A DNA stretch of 64,000 bases, taken from assembly GCA_037577475.1 (NCBI GenBank), contig CM075192.1:5242408-5306407 (forward strand). Direction: 5' to 3'. A program made the position numbers and the translations under genes. Source of the stretch: Chaunax sp. Z400 (Eukaryota > Chordata > Actinopteri > Lophiiformes > Chaunacidae). The notes under the pieces are model-generated. The model did not search any database, was not told the DNA's origin, and was given only the letters and a program-made list of their open reading frames with translations. This document shows, piece by piece, positions 57,346 to 64,000 of the stretch; the stretch's first letter is position 1; each line of letters starts with the position of its first letter.

Positions 57346-57500
57346 ACTTCCATACCAGCCCCCAGGCCGGCCCCATAGTAATTACACACTCCAGTGACTG
57401 GACTGGAAGGAAAATTGAAGGCCTGGGCAGGAGGCCCCAGCTGCCGCGCTCTCCCTCCCCATCAGCTTGCTGCTGATTGAGCCTGCCTGGCACACATATA
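57342..57500. other. Candidate conserved non-coding element
   Basis: GC-richer block (CCAGGCCGGCCCCATAGTAA, then GAAGGCCTGGGCAGGAGGCC) between two microsatellites, without coding or transposon signals. Similar blocks are near 58010-58140, 59040-59240, 60540-60700 and 61840-61950. The idea is by composition only. Confidence 0.25.
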
Positions 57501-57804
57501 TACACACACACACACATATATATAAATATATACACTTTGAGATAGCTATACTCGCACATGCACACTTTTGCTTTATTTCACTTTTGCATACACAAGCACT
57601 GTCTCACTTTCTCTCTCTCTTTCTCTCACACACACACACACACCTACCACACCAATTCTCAAAGGAAATTCTGCTTTGTGTTACGGTAATGAGATTCTCA
57701 CACACCCGGCCTTATTTACCAGCCCCGACCAATGAAGGCTGGGTCTCAGTGAGTGAGGGGTTGGCGTTCATGTCTGTGCTTGCATGTATGTGTACAATAT
57801 GTAT

Positions 57805-57811
<7 letters not shown>

Positions 57812-57852
<41 letters not shown>
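57812..57852. repeat. (GT)n microsatellite
   Basis: About 20 GT units. A CA/TA mixed run lies at 57495-57530. Confidence 0.9.
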
Positions 57853-57853
<1 letters not shown>

Positions 57854-60800
57854 GAGCTCATCCAGCCAGCTTCTCTTCTCCATGATGACATCCTCAAATC
57901 AAAATACCTTCTCCTCCTCCTCTATCATCCAGCCTGAGGAGGTTCAGGTGGCCTGGCAAAAAAAGAGGATGGGATTCTGATATGATCTCCCAAAATAAAT
58001 CTAAAAAAAAAAAGGCAACAAGCAAAATGGCTTTCATTGATTACCCTGCCCTGCTTTTCTTTTGAAAGGCATGTCCATATCCATCATGTGTCTGTGATGA
58101 AAAGGCCCTGGCCTCCACCCAAGCACTGTCATTTCTAATCAAGATAGTTAGGTAGGGGAACGGGAGGTGGGGAGTTTCAGGTTGGTCTGTTTCACAGCCA
58201 AATTGGCATTTGTTCCTCATCAGTCTCTCTTCTTGTCTGCCACACAGACACCAATGCTAGCTCTCTGCACAACACAGTCGCCCTGAAAACATATGAGTCT
58301 TTGAAAGCCTGATGCCGACAGGTTCGGACTGAAACTGCCATATGACATTCAACCACAGAAGAAGAGATATAGTTTGTAACAAATGGATCTTTCAGTCTAC
58401 ATTTTATGCCATTCATCATTAAGGTTTTATTCATGGTCTCGTTTTTGGAAAAATGACATTCATCAGCACCTGTATTTGAAATCAAATGAATCTTCATGAC
58501 AAACACAAGTATTTTCAGCCCTAATGTCAGGCTGTGCAGACTGCAGGAGACCAGTGAAAACCATACCGGTGGTATGTGGCTGCTTCTGACTCTTATAGTA
58601 CAGCTTCGCCCCTCTAAGCTACACATGCCAAATATTTTACAGTGCTGCACTGCTGCAAAGTTAACCAGGAATGTTTCAATGAAATTAATTCCACACCTTC
58701 CATTTCTTTAGCTCTTATGGAGCTTTAAACTATTTACACAATCCCACTGAGCTGTTGTACGTATATGTTGAAAATTCCATCTTTTGAACACTTTAAAAAA
58801 GGAATTCCATCTATTTTTCCTTAATAGTTGAGCTTAAAAGTTTATTTGTGACCTTTAGAAACACTGTTTTCCTTTCATTTCTAGTATGATCTGCTTCCAT
58901 TCATTTCTTTGCATCAGTATCAGTCACACATTGTCAAATCAAGTTCAATTTGATCGATTAAAGCTGCGCAGATCAATACTTTTTGTATAAACAATGGCTG
59001 AAATGGTTCATGTGAATTATTTCTTGAACCTTTTATCCTCTTTTTGCACCTTGTTTGCAGCAGCAGCTGCAGTAGGCAGCTAAAGGCTGCTCTGATAAAC
59101 CAGTTCTATGTTACCTGCTCGGCAACAAATGGCAGACAAACACATTTGGAATTGTTGCGTCCTTATTGCGCCTTGCTGTTCTGTATGAATGGGGCATCAT
59201 TGTTGTCATCATTGATCTGCCTCTGAGACAGAAGCAGAGGTATTAACAGCACTGAATCGTCTGTATAAAAGGAATGAGCCGATGAAGCAACGGCTAATTG
59301 ATAGAAGAAGAGCTGAAAATGTCTGAAACTGGAGAGACAAAGTCTGGGAGCTCCTTACCCTGCGAGCAGCAGAGTTCAACCACCATGTAACAGGGACATT
59401 AAATGATTGCTGGTCCTCCATGACTCTTTATACAATATGATACGGTATAAATTTACTGTCAGTTTACACTGAAATTCATTTTGCATCCTTGGGCTATCTA
59501 AAATCACACACTGGGACAGGGTTAAGCCATCATTGTTTTTTTCCATGTTGTGCAGAGAAGGGGTTTTTCATCGTGGCTGTATTGTTGGTGCTCCGTGGAA
59601 AAAAGGCTAAAATTTGAGATTTTTTGCTGTTAAAGTCTGTTCACCAGCTAAAGAGTCAAAGAACAAAACAGAATTAGAACTTCAAATGCAACAAATAAAT
59701 GGACTTACATAAGAAAGATTTAAATTACAATATTGTAGAGAAATCAATGGAAGCCAATGGTTGCCCGGAAAAAAAACCATGTGATTTGTAGGAAATTGAA
59801 GAAACACTTGTATCTATTCTTTTAAGCCTCTCACAGACAACAAATCAATAAATTCTGTAGTTGAATCTAATCAGATAAACATATTGATTGTTAGTTTGTG
59901 GCGTTTTCATACAATGTAAGACATAAAACAAGAAAACAACACTGTACACACTTGTTGGTCTCACCTCACATCAGAGCTTGTCAGTTTTACTATTGCTGTG
60001 ATAAAGTCACACCATCACCATCTCCCTCCTCCTCCTCCTCCTCTTTTATTCCTTCTCCTGACTCTTGGCGGGGGGTGAGGAGGGTGTGCGGCGTGGACGA
60101 GGCAGATTGTGCTTGTGTCTCGGAGGCCACGGTGTTAGCAGAGGAGGAGAGGGAGGCTGTCTCTTTGAGGATTCGGCCCGCTTGCCTCGCCTTGCCTGCC
60201 TGGCTCTTTGAAGCTGTTCGATGACCGCACAGGGCAACATCACTGCAGGTGGGGGGAGACGGGTGGTGGTGGTGCTGGGTGGTGGAAGCCTGTCATTTGT
60301 ATACAGCTGTTTCTTTCATCTTGTCAGCCCTCCCTCCTCCTCCTACCACTTCTCTATCTCTTCCTCTACCCTCTACCCTCTTATATTCCTCTGTTTTTTT
60401 TCTGCTCCATCTCTGAGACCCCTTCAAGGACTTTAAAGAAGTTGTATTCTGCAGCCAGGCACCCATGCCTGCAGCCAGGCGAGCTGGAGTAGGTTGCAGG
60501 AAGCGGAAAAAATTGTGAACGGAGCCAACACAATTGCATCATTAAGATGAAATGAAATCGTTCCTATGAAGTTGGATTCATTCCGCGAGCAATGCCCATC
60601 TCATTCTGATTTCAAACTGGGATTCTTTCTGTATCACACTGTGAATATCTGCAGCTTTTCATTGTTAATTCATTGTAGCAAGAACAAATATTTGATGCAT
60701 CTATTTTGTTGCTGTGTGTGAAAACACACTTTCAGCCTCAGCTCAGTATGGAGAAAAATCCATGTTAGAATGATGTGTTATGTTATAATATTATGGCTAT

Positions 60801-60890
60801 TATATTAGCAAAGAGTACATATCTCAGACAGCATCCCTTGAAAAACAGTTCATCCAAAGATGGATTCTGCTTCATTTATACGTGCAGATG
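57853..60890. other. No gene seen; few recognisable repeats
   Basis: No exon with motifs on either strand. 60020-60300 contains a CTC run and a GC-rich stretch with open frames in several registers, none convincing. Confidence 0.35.
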
Positions 60891-61085
60891 AGATATACAG
60901 ATCATATGTTAAAGGAACTCTTCACTTAAGAATTGAAATTCTGTCATCAGTCAGGTAAAATTTCTTATACCATAACATTTTTCTGGAGATTCACAGCAAA
61001 GCAGAAATGCAGCATTCTCCTAAACAATTGAAAGAAATAAGGACTTTTAAAAATACAACTGAAAACAAATAGAAATTGAAAATAA
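60891..61085. mobile_element. Left-end fragment of the hAT-like MITE
   Basis: GATATACAGATCATATGTTAAAGGAACTCTTCAC and the following 150 bp match 55488-55680. The right end is missing. Confidence 0.55.
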
Positions 61086-62765
61086 TCCCAGTCTCAAAAC
61101 CCCCAGAAAAGAAAAAAGCTGATCTGAAAAGACATCATTTGCACCCTTTTCAAGCTGAAATCTTCACTGCAGTCTCTAAGCTAAAGGTGCTAGCAAGCAC
61201 CTGCACCATTAATCAGAATGATAATATTTATGACCCTGTGAGCCACATGCATGTCTGGACCTGTTACACACACAGGGATGCAGAAGTCCTCCTCGTCCTC
61301 GTAAGTGAAATATTACAGGTTTTGCTCATATGGAGTTGTTGATGGGACAGAGGATTGGGAGACAGCAGAGGCCACATACCTGGGCCGAAAGCTTAGAAAG
61401 GGAATCTGAGATGTGATCACATTCCGCCCAAAACACACCTATGAATCATTAAGAGATTAAATACAACCTCTTTGCATCTTGCAGCATTGGACACGCCCTA
61501 AATGCACCTGGACTATAGACCAGAAGCTTTAAAAACAAACATAGTCTTTGAAGAATACTTGCTCATCACTAACTTTTGACTATTGTATGAAACATTCTCC
61601 TCAGCTTTCATTGTCAGATTGGAATCACAGCATGTCTACATCCTCGACCAGTAAAATCATATAAGAAAGTCTTTTCCCCTCATAGGCGAACCCTGATGCC
61701 TCGGGTTAAGGGAAATGAATGTTCTCTTTGTTCTAACCAATTTTCTGTGAATAAAAGCAGTTCTGAGAACAGTCTGTTCTTTTGTTCAACACAACAGAAC
61801 CAAGAGCTCCTGCATAATCTAATACAGTCCTAGCACAGAGACACTTGACAGTCCCCTCTGTTCTCACCCTAATACACACAGACCACATATGCCTTGATGT
61901 GTTGCTACACCAATTAGCAGCAATTAACACTAGCCCACTGAGCACCTGCGTTTGGAGCTCTGGCATCTGGGCTGCATTATCAGAAGTATGTTGTTGTATT
62001 ATCAGAATAAGTGCTGGAACACTGATGCCATCCCAGCGGCTCTCATCTGTCCCAGGAGGCTCCTGTTCTCAGCTGCAATATGCAGCGTTTTCTTGTATCA
62101 TAAAGAATGTCATGCCAAACTTACCGGTCCAAGTCATTTAAAATACCTCTCTTGTTCTATAAAGGCCACTTAGACATCAGTCAAACATCTATTCTAATTT
62201 GTGAATGAGCTACACTACTTGGATGCTCTCTGCTGGCTGTGCTGCTCTAAATGATTGCTCCGTATTGAGCTCCCTGAGCACCCTGGACGAGTTGAGAGAC
62301 TGCTCTATACAAACAGACTGAGCGGTTGTTATTTCAGCGGTGACGCCTGCCTCTCTAGACACAGAGGGCAGGATATTGATCGGTTGTCGCTGAGCATGCA
62401 AAGCAGCAGTATGAAGGAGACACTAGAAAGACGGGGCAAGGCTTGCACTATAAAGCAAGAGCAAGAGAGGTGGGGCTGCTTGAGAAGTGGTGGGGTGGAA
62501 AATACTGGTTCAGGCTACATATAGGTAAGATAGAGAGGACAGGTTCCATTTTTCAGGTCTTAATGAAATACTCATATTCCATATGTATGTTAAAATTCAT
62601 TGAAAAGCTCAGCTCGGATAGAAAGGAGGCTGCAGCAGTCTGTCGTAGCAAACGGAATGGATTTAGTCCACGTCAAATGTCTTTAAAATGCTCAATTTGT
62701 TCTTTGTACTTCCACAGAAATTGTTTCCTTGAAGAACTGCGGTGGGAGAAAAAAAACACAGTGAC
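61086..62765. other. No gene seen
   Basis: Balanced composition, no transposon ends and no supported exons. Confidence 0.35.
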
Positions 62766-63350
62766 TTTATAATCCTTCTCCTCACGTATACAAAGTCCTT
62801 AATGGTCAGGCACCAACATACCTTCAGGAGCTTGTAGTGCCCTACTACCCATCTAGAACATTACGCTCCCTGGATGCAGGGTTACTTGTGATCCCTAGAG
62901 TCTCCAAAAGCAAAACGGGAGCCAGAGCCTTCATTTATCAGGCTCCTGTCCTGTGGAACCATCTTCCAGTCTGGGTCCAGGAGGCAGACACCCTCTACAT
63001 TTAAGAGGAGGCTTAAAACTTTCCTTTTTGATTAAGCTTATAATTAGGCTAGTCCTCAGCTATGCTGCTATAGGCCGAGACTGGGATTTCCTGTGATGCA
63101 CTGAGCTCCTCTCTTCTCTGTTCTCCCTCTCCTACTCTACACTTTCATGTCTATTAATTCATGTTACTACATATAACTTGACTTCTTCCCCCGAGTCTTT
63201 GTGATTGGACCTACTGATCATCATCATCATTATTATTATCATTGTTGTTATTGTAATAGTTATTATAAATACTACAAATTGTAATCTTTCTATTACAATA
63301 GCTGTTATTGTTATTGTGGTTGCACATGTTGCACACACAACTCCCATCAT
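62766..63350 (+). mobile_element. LINE 3' end (CR1/L2/Rex1-type), degraded
   Basis: Translation gives YKVLNGQAPTYLQELVVPYY, SRTLRSLDAGLLVIPRVSKS and GARAFIYQAPVLWNHLP, the typical C-terminus of teleost LINE ORF2, followed by a frameshift. The 3' UTR continues to AGCTGTTATTGTTATTGTGG, the same sequence that precedes the CT-rich tail at 6833. Confidence 0.7.
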
Positions 63351-63479
63351 ATATTTGGTTACTTTACAGGTATTCCAAGTGTTTTCAGCTAATTAAACAC
63401 AAAAGTCTACTTTTACTGACTCATACAGTCTCTGAATGATTCAACCCTTAATGATCAGCATCTCTAGTTCTTTGTAGAG

Positions 63480-64000
63480 ACCCTTTAGCTGCTATGACCT
63501 GCTGCAAACCTGCTGCATATCCAGACACCAGCTTCTGGCAGCGTTCCTGAGGAATCTTAGCCCATTCCTGCTTGGTATCTGCTTGGGATCATTGTCCTTT
63601 TGGAATGTCCAATAATGGCCAAGCTTCATCTTCCTCACAGATGGAGACATTTTCTTTAGATTTCCTGATCCTTGATGGAATCCATCTGACCCTCTACACG
63701 CTGCAGGTTTCCAGTTTCCTAGGAAGCAAAGCAGCCCCAGAGCATCACCGAGCCACCGCCATGCTTCACTGTAGGGTGTTCTTCTCAGCAATAGCTTCGT
63801 TCTTCTTCCTCCAGACAACCCGCTGATCCATAGGCCCCAAAAGTTCCAGTCTGGTTCCATGGTTCCACAGAACAGCATCCCAAAACTTCTGGGTCTGATC
63901 TAGATGGTTCTGAGCTACTGGAGCCCACTTTTCTGGAGCTTCTGGGCCAGCAGTGGTGAAGGTCTTGGAGTTGGAGCTTAACAGAAAAAAACTTTGGGAC
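63480..64000 (-). pseudogene. Tc1-like transposase fragment cut by the window edge
   Basis: Minus-strand frame 63878-63492 contains LKKMSPSVRKMKLGHYWTFQ followed by KDNDPKQ, the DNDPKH-type second catalytic Asp region, and GDALGLLCFLG upstream (degraded MLWGCF motif). It lacks the third catalytic region in frame and appears inactive. Confidence 0.6.

Noticed and set aside
57089..57565. 158-codon minus-strand frame with Thr-His repeats
   Set aside because: The middle is the translated (AC)n microsatellite and the rest has no motif.
60046..60492. GC-rich open frames as a possible first exon
   Set aside because: No consistent start plus donor pair and no partner exon. Several registers are open, which is expected from composition.

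Overview
The window is vertebrate nuclear DNA, almost certainly from a ray-finned (teleost) fish. It holds spliced genes with GT/AG introns, teleost-type LINE 3' ends, Tc1-like transposase remains, gypsy-type LTR pieces and long GATA/GACA arrays. I see no prokaryotic features and no tRNA or rRNA genes. Product names rest on reading translated exons by eye against remembered family motifs; no database search was possible.

Layout. 1-2559 (+) is the 3' half of a HIPK-like protein kinase gene cut by the window edge. Its tail (1764-2559) and the following flank to about 5935 form segmental-duplication block A, which recurs as block B (36913-41140). A middle part recurs as block C (26565-29890), and a short kinase 3'-end fragment lies at 33431-33804. 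Each block carries LTR and L1-like debris. In B and C it leads into a poly(A)-binding-protein-like (PABPC-like) gene: C keeps only the promoter and RRM1 exon; B keeps RRM1, RRM2 and linker exons but is broken by a 753-bp LTR insertion; A keeps only scraps of RRM2 and linker plus a terminal exon. The PABP 3' flank is duplicated at 5999-8530 and 45181-47640, and both copies run into GATA/GACA (Bkm-type) satellite.

8438-13612 is GATA/GACA satellite with higher-order structure, split by a LINE carrying a long open reverse transcriptase frame. 13638-23870 (+) is the most interesting gene: an HMG-box gene whose first coding exons lie in four tandem genomic units. All the repeated exons are phase 0-0, and the introns are filled with a 25-bp near-palindromic, alternating purine-pyrimidine minisatellite. 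Single exons follow, encoding a linker and an HMG box that looks nearer TCF/LEF than SOX.

24376-26560 is transposon debris, including a probable gypsy 3' end. 30801-36420 is a 3-kb unit, largely a dead RTE/Rex3-like LINE, present twice with the kinase 3'-end fragment between the copies. 47528-49860 holds satellite, a gag-protease fragment with a GGGAAAC slippery site at the gag stop, and a Tc1-like remnant. About 50-62.7 kb has few recognisable elements and no gene I can support. 62.7-64 kb ends in LINE and Tc1-like remnants.

Overall this is a rapidly rearranging, repeat-rich segment. Gene fragments have been copied by segmental duplication, and at least three local inverted duplications lie at or near breakpoints, a pattern expected from template switching. 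Combined with Bkm-type repeats and an HMG-box gene, sex linkage is worth testing but is only an inference.
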